From assembly GCF_963575615.1 (NCBI RefSeq), contig NZ_CAUYTL010000002.1, positions 179,640 through 243,639 on the forward strand: a DNA stretch of 64,000 nt, in the 5' to 3' direction. Positions 43,757 to 52,556 of the stretch are shown here, in pieces. Both the position numbers and the translations under genes were made by a program. This DNA is from Listeria_A hofi (GTDB lineage Bacteria; Bacillota; Bacilli; Lactobacillales; Listeriaceae). The first letter of the stretch is position 1. Each line of letters starts with the position of its first letter. A model generated the notes under the pieces. The model was not told the origin of the DNA and did no database searches. It saw only the letters and a list, made by a program, of their open reading frames with translations.

Positions 43757-44407
43757 ATGGCCATTTGGTTAACATTAATGGGTGTCTCATTTCTAGGGTT
43801 CATCATCGGACTTATCATGCTATTCGCCCAATCACAACGCAAAATCGGCATTTTCGTCGTAACTGGGGCTAGTATTCTTATCATCATTTCTATTATCGGC
43901 GTATTTATTTCATTTGGTAATTACAGCAAGCTCCAAGAACAAGTTGCAAGTTATTCCTCTGATAGCAAGACTGGTAAAACGAAATCAGAAGGAATAGAAA
44001 TATATAATGTGAATTGGCATAATAATGCGGATGGAATGGATAAGAAAATTTCAACCGTTACTGTCGAGAAGAAGGTTGTACATTCTACAATGGAAGATAA
44101 AGACATGCCAGGAACACTCACGATTGCAATCGAAATTAAAAATAACACAAAAGATGAATTGCTTACCTATCCGTTACAAGGTGAGCTAACAACAATCAAT
44201 GGACAACAATTAGCTGCTGATATTATTTTATCAGATATTATTGATGGCAAAATGAAGCCGGGTGCTACAATAAAGGGGCGTATTGTTTTTCCGCTTGACA
44301 AACTGGATAAGGTTTCTGATATTCAGTGGTTCCAATTTTCATGGTCGACATATAATAAAGACAAGCTGATCAAAAGCGATACAGGACGACTTAATTTGAA
44401 AAAATGA
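43757..44407 (+). CDS. Membrane-anchored protein with beta-rich C-terminal domain, unknown
   Basis: A 216-residue protein with two N-terminal membrane helices (about 3-23 and 31-53) and a C-terminal region of about 140 residues rich in alternating hydrophobic and polar residues (GTLTIAIEIKNNTKDELLTYPLQGELT), typical of an Ig-like domain such as DUF4352. Function unknown. AAGGAGAG precedes the ATG. It lies just downstream of the tandem repeats and ends at a terminator. Confidence 0.7.
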   Translation: MAIWLTLMGVSFLGFIIGLIMLFAQSQRKIGIFVVTGASILIIISIIGVFISFGNYSKLQEQVASYSSDSKTGKTKSEGIEIYNVNWHNNADGMDKKISTVTVEKKVVHSTMEDKDMPGTLTIAIEIKNNTKDELLTYPLQGELTTINGQQLAADIILSDIIDGKMKPGATIKGRIVFPLDKLDKVSDIQWFQFSWSTYNKDKLIKSDTGRLNLKK

Positions 44408-44408
44408 T

Positions 44409-44455
44409 AAATAGCGCTTCTTATCTGGGAAACCCGGTGGGAAGTGCTATTTTTG
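44409..44455 (+). terminator. Terminator after the membrane-anchored protein gene
   Basis: AAATAGCGCTTC pairs with GAAGTGCTATTT around an internal hairpin, followed by TTT. Confidence 0.8.
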
Positions 44456-44615
44456 ACTAGGAAATAAGCATTTTATGTATACAATCCGATTTTTTATCAG
44501 AATTATAGCGATGAATGGTATCTGCATTCTAAAAAATTTAGAGGAACGCCTATTCACAATGCTCATAAGTATATTGGGGCTGTGACTCATTGCATTTCGA
44601 ACAGTCCCAACAAAT

Positions 44616-44663
44616 AAAAAAGCAGTAGACGTGCCATAATACGGCGTCTCTACTGCTTTTTTC
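44616..44663. terminator. Terminator of the ABC-F gene
   Basis: AAAAAAGCAGTAGA(C) pairs with (T)TCTACTGCTTTTTT, with the inner GACG/CGTC extending the stem. It lies directly downstream of the minus-strand gene. Confidence 0.85.
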
Positions 44664-44666
44664 AAC

Positions 44667-46268
44667 TTACTCCGTCACATTCAATGCTTCAGCAAGATAC
44701 TCATCGTATGAAATTTCTTTATTATAGAACTGATCTTTTGAAAGGTTGATGATACGTGTCGCAACACTTTGCAAGAACTGGTGGTCATGTGATGCGAAAA
44801 TCATCGCCCCTTTAAATTGAATCATCCCGTTATTTAGCGCAGTAATTGATTCCAAATCTAAATGGTTGGTAGGTTCGTCCATCAACAGCACATTGGCACC
44901 AGAAAGCATGTTTTTCGATAGCATACAACGAACTTTTTCACCACCGGAAAGAACGCGAACTTTTTTCAATACTTCGTCGCCACTAAACAGCATGCGGCCC
45001 AGGAAACCGCGAAGGAAAGCCTCGCTATCATCTTGTGGCGAATATTGGCGTAACCATTCTACAAGATTTAAGTCGTTCTCCTCGAAGAACTCTGAGTTGT
45101 CTTTAGGGAAGTAGCTTTGAGTTGTTGTTACACCCCATTTATATTCACCTTCATCAGGTTCCATTTCACCAGCAAGGATTTGGAAGAATACTGTTTTTGC
45201 AACTTCATCGTCACCAACAAGCGCAACTTTGTCATTACGATTGATGATAAAGCTCACGTTATCAAGTACTTTCACACCATCAATTGTTTTCGAAAGGTTC
45301 GTCACAGTAAGGAGATCATTCCCAACTTCTCGGTCAGGATTGAATTGTACGAACGGGTAGCGACGACTTGAAGGCTGAATATCCTCAAGTGTAATTTTAT
45401 CAAGCATTTTCTTACGGCTAGTCGCTTGTTTTGATTTCGAAGCGTTAGCCGAGAAACGTGCGATAAAGGCTTCCAATTCTTTAATCTTTTCTTCTTTCTT
45501 CTTGTTGCGATCGCCCATCATTGTTTGTGCCAATTGACTAGATTCATACCAGAAATCATAGTTACCGACATACAGCTTAATTTTGCTGAAATCAAGATCG
45601 GCAATATGCGTACATACTTTATTAAGGAAATGACGGTCATGGGAAACTACGATAACCGTATTCTCAAAGTTGATTAAAAATTCTTCTAACCAATGAATCG
45701 CTTTAATGTCCAAATGGTTGGTAGGCTCATCCAGAAGTAAAATATCAGGCTTGCCGAATAGTGCTTGTGCTAGCAAAACTTTGACTTTTTCACTACCTGT
45801 AAGGTCTTTCATTAATTTATCGTGCAAGTCAGTCGTGATACCCAGTCCATTAAGCAAAACAGCAGCGTCAGGTTCTGCATCCCAACCATCCAGTTCTGCA
45901 AATTCACCTTCTAGCTCTGCAGCACGAATACCGTCTTCATCGCTGAAATCTTCTTTTGAATAAATCGCGTCTTTTTCTGCCATGATTTTGAAAAGTTGCT
46001 CATGTCCGCGAATAACGGTTTTCAAAACAACTTCTTCATCATATTGGAAATGATCTTGTTTCAAAACAGTTAAACGTTCACCAGCCGGAATATGCACGTT
46101 ACCACTTTGTGAATCAAGCTCACCAGAAAGCACCTTTAAGAAAGTAGATTTCCCCGCACCGTTTGCACCGATTAAGCCGTAACAATTTCCAGGTGTGAAT
46201 TTAATGGAAACATCTTCAAACAATTTTTTATCGCCAAAACGTAAAGATACATTATTTACAGTTAACAT
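44667..46268 (-). CDS. ABC-F family ATPase (YkpA/YbiT-like)
   Basis: A 533-residue cytosolic protein with two ABC domains and no membrane part. Walker A sites are GANGAGKST and a degenerate GDDEVAKTVF in the second domain; signatures are LTGSEKVKV and LSGGEKVRC; both Walker B motifs read LLLDEPTNHLD and LLMDEPTNHLD, and HDRHFLN and HDHQFLQ are the switches. The linker is basic. Such proteins act on ribosomes as translation factors. The second P-loop and first signature depart from consensus. ATG 46268 follows GGGAGGACG. Confidence 0.9.
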   Translation of the reverse strand: MLTVNNVSLRFGDKKLFEDVSIKFTPGNCYGLIGANGAGKSTFLKVLSGELDSQSGNVHIPAGERLTVLKQDHFQYDEEVVLKTVIRGHEQLFKIMAEKDAIYSKEDFSDEDGIRAAELEGEFAELDGWDAEPDAAVLLNGLGITTDLHDKLMKDLTGSEKVKVLLAQALFGKPDILLLDEPTNHLDIKAIHWLEEFLINFENTVIVVSHDRHFLNKVCTHIADLDFSKIKLYVGNYDFWYESSQLAQTMMGDRNKKKEEKIKELEAFIARFSANASKSKQATSRKKMLDKITLEDIQPSSRRYPFVQFNPDREVGNDLLTVTNLSKTIDGVKVLDNVSFIINRNDKVALVGDDEVAKTVFFQILAGEMEPDEGEYKWGVTTTQSYFPKDNSEFFEENDLNLVEWLRQYSPQDDSEAFLRGFLGRMLFSGDEVLKKVRVLSGGEKVRCMLSKNMLSGANVLLMDEPTNHLDLESITALNNGMIQFKGAMIFASHDHQFLQSVATRIINLSKDQFYNKEISYDEYLAEALNVTE

Positions 46269-46378
46269 TTTCGTCCTCCCAAATTCGCGCGTTCTCAACT
46301 GAAATTTTCATATTGAATGCCAAAAACGCAATTACTCCTATTCTATCACGAATACTCATGCAATGAAAGAGCAGGGAA

Positions 46379-46407
46379 CTGGACTTTCTAAAATATACTG
46401 CTATAAT
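46379..46407 (+). promoter_or_regulatory. Candidate promoter for the thiT riboswitch transcript
   Basis: TATAAT at 46402-46407 with CTGGAC or TGGACT 16-17 bases upstream. The riboswitch begins about 108 bases further on. Confidence 0.5.
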
Positions 46408-46514
46408 GAGAACCAGATAGTCAAATAAGGCGCCAAAGCTTACAAATCTTGGTGTATTGTTTGGGCATCCATGATTTGGGACTGAAATAGAATCCACTTC
46501 ATGAATAGACGTTA

Positions 46515-46605
46515 CCACAGGGGGGGCCTTGGCTGAGATTGATTTCTGATTTTTAGGAATCTGACCCTTTGAACCTGTTCGTTAATACGAGCGTAGGGAT
46601 TGTGG
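46515..46605 (+). ncRNA. TPP riboswitch (THI box)
   Basis: The conserved segments are in order: GGGGGCCTTGGCTGAGA, CTGACCCTTTGAACCTG and CGAGCGTAGGGA. The closing stem P1 is CCACA with TGTGG. Downstream, CTCCTTTCTT (46646-46655) can pair with AAGAAAGGGG (46681-46690), which contains the thiT ribosome binding site, so control is probably by hiding that site when thiamine pyrophosphate is bound. Confidence 0.95.
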
Positions 46606-46697
46606 CGAATGAAGTTATATCTGATTACATAAGTTTGATGATTTGACTCCTTTCTTCTGCGGTACGTTTTTTACCAAAAAAAGAAAGGGGTATTTTT

Positions 46698-47258
46698 ATG
46701 CGTAATACGCGATTGTTAACAATGTTAGAATGTGCTATTTTTGCTGCATTAGCAATGGTTCTCAGCTTTATTCCCGTTGATTTCGGATCGTCATTTTCGG
46801 TATCTTTAGGCATGATTCCGATGTACATTATTGCGATTAGACGTGGCTTTTGGGCTGCTGGTTTTTCAGGACTATTGTGGGGATTGCTTCATTTTGTGAC
46901 AGGGAAAGCTTATATTTTGAGCCCATTACAAGGATTTATTGAGTATATTGTTGCCTTCGCATTTATTGCTTTTGCTGGCGTGTTTGCGGTGCAAGTTCGT
47001 GGTTATTTGAAAGAGGAGAAGTTAGGCAAAGCGATTGGCTGGGCTTGGGGAACGATGGTTATTGGCGGCGTGGCACGGTATTTCTGGCATTATCTTGCGG
47101 GCGTCTTGTTTTGGGGAGCTTATGCTTTTAAAGGTTGGTCCGCGCAATTGTTTTCGATTGTGATGAATGGTGCGAGTTGTATCGCAACGATTATCGTGGC
47201 AGGAATCATTGTTACCATCTTGATGAAAATCTCACCAAGGCTTTTTCTGCCTAAATAA
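46698..47258 (+). CDS. thiT: Thiamine ECF transporter S component ThiT
   Basis: A 186-residue membrane protein with six helices, the substrate-binding subunit of an ECF-type thiamine importer. ThiT features are visible: ECAIFAALAMVLSFIP at the start, RRGFWAAGFSGLLWGLLHF with the family tryptophans, and GGVARYFWHYLAGVLFWG, whose aromatic residues bind thiamine. AAAGGGG lies 7-11 bases before the ATG and can be sequestered. The TPP riboswitch upstream supports the substrate. The shared ECF ATPases are elsewhere. Confidence 0.93.
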   Translation: MRNTRLLTMLECAIFAALAMVLSFIPVDFGSSFSVSLGMIPMYIIAIRRGFWAAGFSGLLWGLLHFVTGKAYILSPLQGFIEYIVAFAFIAFAGVFAVQVRGYLKEEKLGKAIGWAWGTMVIGGVARYFWHYLAGVLFWGAYAFKGWSAQLFSIVMNGASCIATIIVAGIIVTILMKISPRLFLPK

Positions 47259-47260
47259 TT

Positions 47261-47752
47261 ATGGTGCTAAAAAAATGGCTTTATACTGCAATGCTCATGG
47301 CAATTTCTTTTGTAGGAAGTAGTTTTATCTCTGTACCAGTCGGTTTTGCAAAAATTGCTCCTGTACAACATTTGGTAAACTTGATTAGTGCTGTGATGCT
47401 TGGGCCAGGATATGCTGTAGCGCAAGCGTTTGGAACCTCTGTTTTGCGGAATCTCTTTGGAACAGGCACGATTTTTGCATTTCCTGGGAGTATGATTGGC
47501 GCGTTGTTCGCGGGGCTGCTCTACAACTATACGAAAAAGCTCTGGTTAGCAGCTGTCGGCGAAATGGTTGGAACGGGGGTTCTCGGTGCTCTAATATGCT
47601 ATCTTATTGCTCGCCTATTTTTAACACAACAAATGACAATGTGGGTGTTTATTCCCTCGTTCTTCTTGAGTTCTCTCATTGGAGCGCTTATAGGCTATAT
47701 TATTCTCAGAAAAATAGATACCAGATTAACACTTACAAATCGATTATTGTAA
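47261..47752 (+). CDS. thiW: ECF transporter S component ThiW-like (thiazole precursor uptake)
   Basis: A 163-residue protein with five or six helices, starting 2 bases after the thiT stop and with no ribosome binding site of its own, so translation depends on thiT. The opening LYTAMLMAISFVGSSFISVPVGFAKIAPVQHLVN and FGTGTIFAFPGSMIGALFAGLLY match ThiW, the S component linked with hydroxyethylthiazole. I recall no thiW beside thiT in L. monocytogenes. Both would be repressed by TPP. Confidence 0.85.
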   Translation: MVLKKWLYTAMLMAISFVGSSFISVPVGFAKIAPVQHLVNLISAVMLGPGYAVAQAFGTSVLRNLFGTGTIFAFPGSMIGALFAGLLYNYTKKLWLAAVGEMVGTGVLGALICYLIARLFLTQQMTMWVFIPSFFLSSLIGALIGYIILRKIDTRLTLTNRLL

Positions 47753-47813
47753 ATAGCTTACGATGATTTCTTTACGTACTACAATGTAGATAGAAAAATT
47801 TTTTATAGCACAC

Positions 47814-47855
47814 CGAAGCGCCTGCCTCCTAGCTAGAGATAGGCGCTTCTTTATT
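47814..47855 (+). terminator. Terminator after thiW
   Basis: GAAGCGCCT pairs with AGGCGCTTC, followed by TTTATT. Confidence 0.8.
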
Positions 47856-48358
47856 GGCCATATATAACAATATTTCTGCACCTACTTGATAGAGGTTTAA
47901 GTGTTATTTTCCGATTTTGGCAATTCAAATCTATATCTTTATCTGAATAAAAACCGCTATTTTTCCATGTGAATCTTGTTTTTTATAAGAAATTTCAAAA
48001 GTTCCCTAAATGCCTATGAGTAGTGCATTTGATGGAGCTTTTTTCTATTGGAATAGGCACATATGAGGCGTGCTCATTCGCTTTTTAATTTTGGTTACGT
48101 TATAATGTGGATTAGAAAGGGCTGTGTTATTTGGAATAGAATCAACTTTTTGATTTCTTACTCGCTATAACTGTGTTCTAATTTATACAACCAGTTAAAA
48201 GTTGAGAGGCGTTTATTCCCAACTTTTATTTCTTTTTATTGGTAAGTTTTTCCTTTTTTATAACAGAATGGAAATACATATATCGCGAGTCAAGGGTTAT
48301 TTGATTCACAGCTTTCACCTAGCATTGTGCTAGTCAATTAAACTCGGAGGTGTCTAGA
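47856..48358 (+). promoter_or_regulatory. Long leader region of opuC
   Basis: About 500 bases without a supported gene. TATAAT at 48101-48106 has only a weak -35 (TCGCTT). A hairpin AAAAGTTG/CAACTTTT at about 48200-48230 followed by ATTTCTTTTT could end a short RNA begun at 48101 or attenuate opuC. opuC in L. monocytogenes has a sigma-B promoter; I find no convincing GTTT-GGGTAT pair here. Confidence 0.4.
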
Positions 48359-49543
48359 TTGCTAAGATTTGAGCATGTTTCAAAAATTTACAAGGGCGGT
48401 AAAACAGCCGTCAATGATCTAAACTTAGATATTGAACGTGGCGAATTTATTTGTTTTATCGGGCCAAGTGGTTGCGGGAAGACAACAACGATGAAAATGA
48501 TTAACCGCTTGATTGAGCCAACGAATGGCCAAATTTTTATTAACGACAAGGATATCATGAAGGAAGATCCAGTGAAATTGCGTCGTTCGATTGGGTATGT
48601 TATTCAGCAGATTGGGCTAATGCCACATATGACAATTCGCGAAAATATTGTACTCGTTCCGAAACTTTTGAAATGGTCGGAAGAGAAGAAAAATGAGAGA
48701 GCGGCAGAGCTGATTAAATTGGTCGATTTACCGGAAGAATATTTAGATCGTTATCCATATGAGCTAAGTGGTGGACAGCAACAGCGGATTGGTGTGCTTC
48801 GGGCGCTTGCTGCGGAACAAAATTTGATTTTAATGGATGAGCCTTTTGGTGCGCTTGATCCAATTACGCGTGATTCACTGCAAGAGGAATTTAAGAATTT
48901 GCAGAGAGAGCTTGGAAAGACGATTATTTTTGTCACGCATGACATGGATGAGGCTATCAAACTTGCGGATCGAATTGTGATTATGCGAGGTGGCGAGATT
49001 GTACAATTTGACACGCCGGATGAGATTTTGCGTAATCCTGCTGATAAATTTGTAGAAGATTTCATTGGGAAAGATCGCTTGATTGAGGCACGACCTAATG
49101 TGACGAATGTAGAGCAAATCATGAATAAGGCACCTGTTTCGATTACGGCGGATAAATCACTGCAAGCGGCTATCCAATTAATGAAAGAGCGCCGTGTTGA
49201 TACGCTTCTGGTGACAGATGATCAAAATGTGTTGAAAGGAATTATTGATGTGGAGGCAATCGAGCATAATCGCAGGATTGCGACATCAGTTGTTGATATT
49301 TTGGACAAAAATGTTTTCTATGTGCGGAAGGATGCCTTGCTACGCGATACAATGCAGCGGATTTTAAAACGAGGCTTCAAGTATGTACCAGTTGTCGACG
49401 AGAAAAATCGTTTGGTAGGGATTGTAACGCGCGCAAGCCTTGTTGATATTGTTTATGATTCGATTTGGGGCGATTTAGAAGAAGCTGCGGCAGAACATGC
49501 GGAATCTGCGCAAGAGCTTGAAAAAGAAGAAGTACACGAGTAA
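48359..49543 (+). CDS. opuCA: OpuC osmolyte ABC transporter, ATP-binding subunit OpuCA
   Basis: The ATPase of the carnitine/glycine betaine importer OpuC. Walker A is GPSGCGKTT, the signature LSGGQQQRIG, Walker B LILMDEPFGALD and the switch VTHD. Two CBS domains follow (about residues 250-370), which sense ionic strength or cyclic di-AMP in the family. GTG at 48350 is inside CGGAGGTG; TTG at 48359 gives proper spacing and the expected N-terminus MLRFEHVSKIYKGG. The four opuC genes are 15-18 bases apart, a single operon. Confidence 0.96.
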   Translation: MLRFEHVSKIYKGGKTAVNDLNLDIERGEFICFIGPSGCGKTTTMKMINRLIEPTNGQIFINDKDIMKEDPVKLRRSIGYVIQQIGLMPHMTIRENIVLVPKLLKWSEEKKNERAAELIKLVDLPEEYLDRYPYELSGGQQQRIGVLRALAAEQNLILMDEPFGALDPITRDSLQEEFKNLQRELGKTIIFVTHDMDEAIKLADRIVIMRGGEIVQFDTPDEILRNPADKFVEDFIGKDRLIEARPNVTNVEQIMNKAPVSITADKSLQAAIQLMKERRVDTLLVTDDQNVLKGIIDVEAIEHNRRIATSVVDILDKNVFYVRKDALLRDTMQRILKRGFKYVPVVDEKNRLVGIVTRASLVDIVYDSIWGDLEEAAAEHAESAQELEKEEVHE

Positions 49544-49561
49544 AGTAGGAGGTTATTTTTA

Positions 49562-50215
49562 ATGGACGCGATAACACAATTTTTTCAAGACAACGGCCAT
49601 GACCTGCTAGTAAAAACGTGGGAACATCTCTATATTTCGCTTTCTGCGGTTATATTGGGGATTGTCGTGGCTGTACCGGTGGGCATTCTTTTAACACGCT
49701 CGCCAAAAATCGCTAATTTTGTAATCGGTATAGTTAGTGTGTTACAAACAGTACCATCACTTGCCATCTTAGCTTTTATTATTCCAATTCTTGGCGTTGG
49801 TAAAGTACCGGCGATTGTAGCATTGTTTATTTACTCTGTGCTACCAATTATGCGTAACACATTTATCGGCGTTCGTGGTGTGGATAAAAATCTCATTGAA
49901 TCGGGGCGCGGCATGGGGATGACTTCTTGGCAACTAATCAAAAATGTCGAACTACCTAACTCAATTTCGGTCATTATGGCAGGTATTCGTTTATCCGCCG
50001 TTTACATCATCGCATGGGCAACGCTTGCCTCATACATTGGTGCGGGCGGTCTCGGTGATTTTATTTTTAACGGCTTGAATCTTTATCGCCCAGATTTAAT
50101 TCTCGGAGGTGCGATTCCAGTTACAATTTTGGCGCTGTTAGTTGAATTTTTCCTAGGCAAATTAGAAGTTCGAATTACACCAAAAGCGATTCGTGCAGCA
50201 AAAGAGAATATGTAA
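49562..50215 (+). CDS. opuCB: OpuC permease subunit OpuCB
   Basis: A 217-residue ABC permease with five or six helices. The EAA loop reads ESGRGMGMTSWQLIKNVELP, which contacts the ATPase OpuCA. AGTAGGAGG precedes the ATG. It pairs with OpuCD to form the membrane channel of the osmolyte importer. Confidence 0.95.
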   Translation: MDAITQFFQDNGHDLLVKTWEHLYISLSAVILGIVVAVPVGILLTRSPKIANFVIGIVSVLQTVPSLAILAFIIPILGVGKVPAIVALFIYSVLPIMRNTFIGVRGVDKNLIESGRGMGMTSWQLIKNVELPNSISVIMAGIRLSAVYIIAWATLASYIGAGGLGDFIFNGLNLYRPDLILGGAIPVTILALLVEFFLGKLEVRITPKAIRAAKENM

Positions 50216-50230
50216 GGAGGGACAGTAAAA

Positions 50231-51151
50231 ATGATGAAAAAACCGCTCAAACTTGCCGCTGTCATCCTGCTTGGCGTATCACTCTTATCGGCTTGTGCCC
50301 TTCCAGGACTTGGCGGAAGCACAGATGGCACGATTAAAGTTGGGACGATGTCAACAACGGAATCACAGATTGTAGGCAATATTGTGAAGCAAATGATTGA
50401 ACATGATACAGATTTAAAAGTAGAAATGGTGAATAATCTTGGTTCGTCTGTTGTGCAACACCAAGCGATGGTGAATGGCGATATTGATATTTCAGCTACG
50501 CGTTACACAGGAACCGATTTAGTTGGACCGCTTGGTGAAGAACCTATAAAAGACCCTGAAAAAGCAATGGAAGCCGTGCAAAAAGGCTTTTCGGAGCGTT
50601 TTGATCAATATTGGTTTGACTCATATGGTTTTGCGAACACCTATGCTTTTATGGTACGACAAGATACCGCTAAAAAATACAATTTGAAGACGATTAGCGA
50701 TATGCGTCCAGTGGAAGATCAACTTGTTGCAGGGGTTGATAATTCATGGATGGAGCGAGCTGGAGATGGATATAAGGCATTTTCCAAAGAATATGATATC
50801 ACATTCAAGAAAATTTTTCCGATGCAGATTGGTTTAATTTACACGGCGCTTAAGAACGATCAGATGGATGTGGCGCTTGGTTACTCAACAGATGGCCGGA
50901 TTCCGACGTATGATCTTGTTGTCCTAAAAGACGATAAGCAATTTTTCCCGCCATATGATGCATCCCCAATGGCTACCAATGCTATTTTAAAAGAACATCC
51001 AGAACTAAAAACAACGATTAATAAACTAGTTGGCACGATTTCAACGGAAGAAATGCAAAAATTAAACTACCAAGCAGATGGCGAATTAAAAGAACCGTCT
51101 ATCGTTGCCGAGGAGTTTTTGAAGAAACATAATTACTTTGAAAATAAATAA
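50231..51151 (+). CDS. opuCC: OpuC substrate-binding lipoprotein OpuCC
   Basis: A 306-residue lipoprotein. The signal peptide ends at the lipobox LLSAC with the modified Cys at position 22. The mature part is an OpuAC/ProX-like binding protein (TIKVGTMSTTESQIVGNIV, DISATRYTGTDL, ALGYSTDGRIPTYDL) whose aromatic pocket binds quaternary ammonium compounds such as carnitine and betaine. AAGGAGGG precedes the ATG. Confidence 0.95.
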   Translation: MMKKPLKLAAVILLGVSLLSACALPGLGGSTDGTIKVGTMSTTESQIVGNIVKQMIEHDTDLKVEMVNNLGSSVVQHQAMVNGDIDISATRYTGTDLVGPLGEEPIKDPEKAMEAVQKGFSERFDQYWFDSYGFANTYAFMVRQDTAKKYNLKTISDMRPVEDQLVAGVDNSWMERAGDGYKAFSKEYDITFKKIFPMQIGLIYTALKNDQMDVALGYSTDGRIPTYDLVVLKDDKQFFPPYDASPMATNAILKEHPELKTTINKLVGTISTEEMQKLNYQADGELKEPSIVAEEFLKKHNYFENK

Positions 51152-51166
51152 GGAGGTGTCGACAAA

Positions 51167-51838
51167 ATGGAAACTTTTTCACAACTCATTGACTATTATC
51201 AAAACAATGCAACCTATGTCATGGAGGCATTCTGGCGACATTTCTTAATGAGTGTTTATGGTGTTATTTTTGCGGCAATTGTGGCGATTCCACTAGGTAT
51301 TTACATTGCACGTAAGAAGAAACTAGCTGGTTGGGTTATTCAAACGGCGAACGTAATTCAAACGATTCCGGCCTTAGCTTTGCTCGCCATGTTGATGCTC
51401 GTAATGGGACTAGGAACAAATACAGTGGTACTTTCCCTATTCCTTTACTCCATCTTACCAATCCTAAAAAATACGTATACAGGCATTCAAAACGTAGATG
51501 GTGCGCTATTAGAGTCAGGAAAAGCGATGGGTATGACGAAGTGGCAAGTGTTGCGAATGATTGAAATTCCGTTAGCACTCTCCGTTATCATGGCGGGGAT
51601 TAGAAATGCCCTAGTTATCGCAATCGGTGTTGCAGCAATCGGTACTTTTGTTGGAGCAGGTGGGCTTGGTGATATTATTGTCCGTGGAACGAATGCAACA
51701 AACGGAACGGCAATTATTTTAGCTGGGGCGATTCCAACAGCGCTGATGGCTGTTATGGCCGATGTGTTACTCGGTTGGGTCGAACGCAAATTAAATCCCG
51801 TAAAGAATAAAAAGAAAAAATTTGTAGAAGCATTATAA
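51167..51838 (+). CDS. opuCD: OpuC permease subunit OpuCD
   Basis: A 223-residue permease paralogous to OpuCB, with the EAA loop ESGKAMGMTKWQVLRMIEIP and a Lys-rich tail (NPVKNKKKKF). AAGGAGGTG precedes the ATG. It ends the operon, and a terminator follows at once. Confidence 0.95.
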   Translation: METFSQLIDYYQNNATYVMEAFWRHFLMSVYGVIFAAIVAIPLGIYIARKKKLAGWVIQTANVIQTIPALALLAMLMLVMGLGTNTVVLSLFLYSILPILKNTYTGIQNVDGALLESGKAMGMTKWQVLRMIEIPLALSVIMAGIRNALVIAIGVAAIGTFVGAGGLGDIIVRGTNATNGTAIILAGAIPTALMAVMADVLLGWVERKLNPVKNKKKKFVEAL

Positions 51839-51843
51839 ATAAA

Positions 51844-51886
51844 AGCGAACTATTATGACCTTAATCGGATTAATAGTTCGTTTTTG
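51844..51886 (+). terminator. Terminator of opuC
   Basis: CGAACTATTA pairs with TAATAGTTCG, followed by TTTTT. Confidence 0.88.
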
Positions 51887-51949
51887 ATTGGGTAAAAAAT
51901 TTTTTTTGCAAAATAAATAATAATTGGTTCGGTTTTAGGGGGAGACTGC

Positions 51950-52450
51950 ATGAAAACAAAGTTAATTATTATTCGTGGAAACTCTGGAAGTGGTAAAACA
52001 ACCATCGCCAAACAGTTGCAGCATGAGCTAGGTCCAGGCACGCTAGTTGTTTCCCAAGACACAGTTCGTCGTGATATGCTGCATGTAAAGGACCGTCACG
52101 CCAATCCAAGTGTTGAACTTATTCGAATAATTGCAGAATATGGAAAAAACAAGAGTAAATATGTCATTGTAGAAGGTATTCTTGGTAAAGAAATATATCA
52201 AGATATGCTATATAAACTCATTCAGTTTTTTGATAACAACGCAGATGTCTATTATTTTAACCTTTCATTTTCCGAAACAGTAAAGAGACATCAAACCAAG
52301 AAAAATGCACATGAATTTGGCATTCAGAAACTCAAACAATGGTGGCTAGAAGAAGATTATCTAGGTGTCGAAAATGAAATAACACTCCCAGAAAAATTAT
52401 CGGAAAACGAGATAATGACTCTTATTCTTAGAAACGGATCTAGGACATAA
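51950..52450 (+). CDS. P-loop kinase-like protein (AAA_33 type)
   Basis: A 166-residue small kinase. Walker A is RGNSGSGKTTIA at residues about 9-20; VSQDTVRRDML follows, as in uridine kinase and polynucleotide kinase relatives; YVIVEGIL fits a Walker B-like strand, and a lid region rich in Lys and Arg (ETVKRHQTKKNAHEF) comes later. The substrate is unknown; it could be a nucleoside, an antibiotic or a sugar. GGGGGAG precedes the ATG. It begins the variable region between opuC and murB. Confidence 0.75.
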   Translation: MKTKLIIIRGNSGSGKTTIAKQLQHELGPGTLVVSQDTVRRDMLHVKDRHANPSVELIRIIAEYGKNKSKYVIVEGILGKEIYQDMLYKLIQFFDNNADVYYFNLSFSETVKRHQTKKNAHEFGIQKLKQWWLEEDYLGVENEITLPEKLSENEIMTLILRNGSRT

Positions 52451-52462
52451 GCAAATAAAAAG

Positions 52463-52492
52463 TTGACATGTCACCTTTTGGTGTCGTATAAT
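52463..52492 (+). promoter_or_regulatory. Promoter of the ArsR-AHSA1 gene
   Basis: TTGACA (52463-52468) and TATAAT (52487-52492), spacer 18. The spacer is filled by an operator-like sequence. Confidence 0.75.
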
Positions 52493-52514
52493 GAACACGA
52501 CAACAAAAGGTGTC
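52470..52514 (+). promoter_or_regulatory. Pair of inverted operator-like sites for the ArsR-AHSA1 regulator
   Basis: GTCACCTTTTGGTGTCG (52470-52486) and CGACAACAAAAGGTGTC (52498-52514) are inverted copies of CGACA(C/A)CAAAAGGTG(A/T)C. One lies in the promoter spacer and the other just after the -10, as expected for autorepression. Confidence 0.65.
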
Positions 52515-52556
52515 CTATTTTTGTGAATGAACATTAGAGAAGAAAAGGTGGTGTGT

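Noticed and set aside
43510..43872. 120-residue open frame through the tandem repeats, with a repeated peptide
   Set aside because: No ribosome binding site; the frame is open only because the repeats lack stops in it, and the conserved feature is a hairpin with compensatory changes.
44447..44665. 72-residue open frame between the membrane-anchored protein gene and the ABC-F gene
   Set aside because: It is built largely from terminator sequence and has no ribosome binding site.
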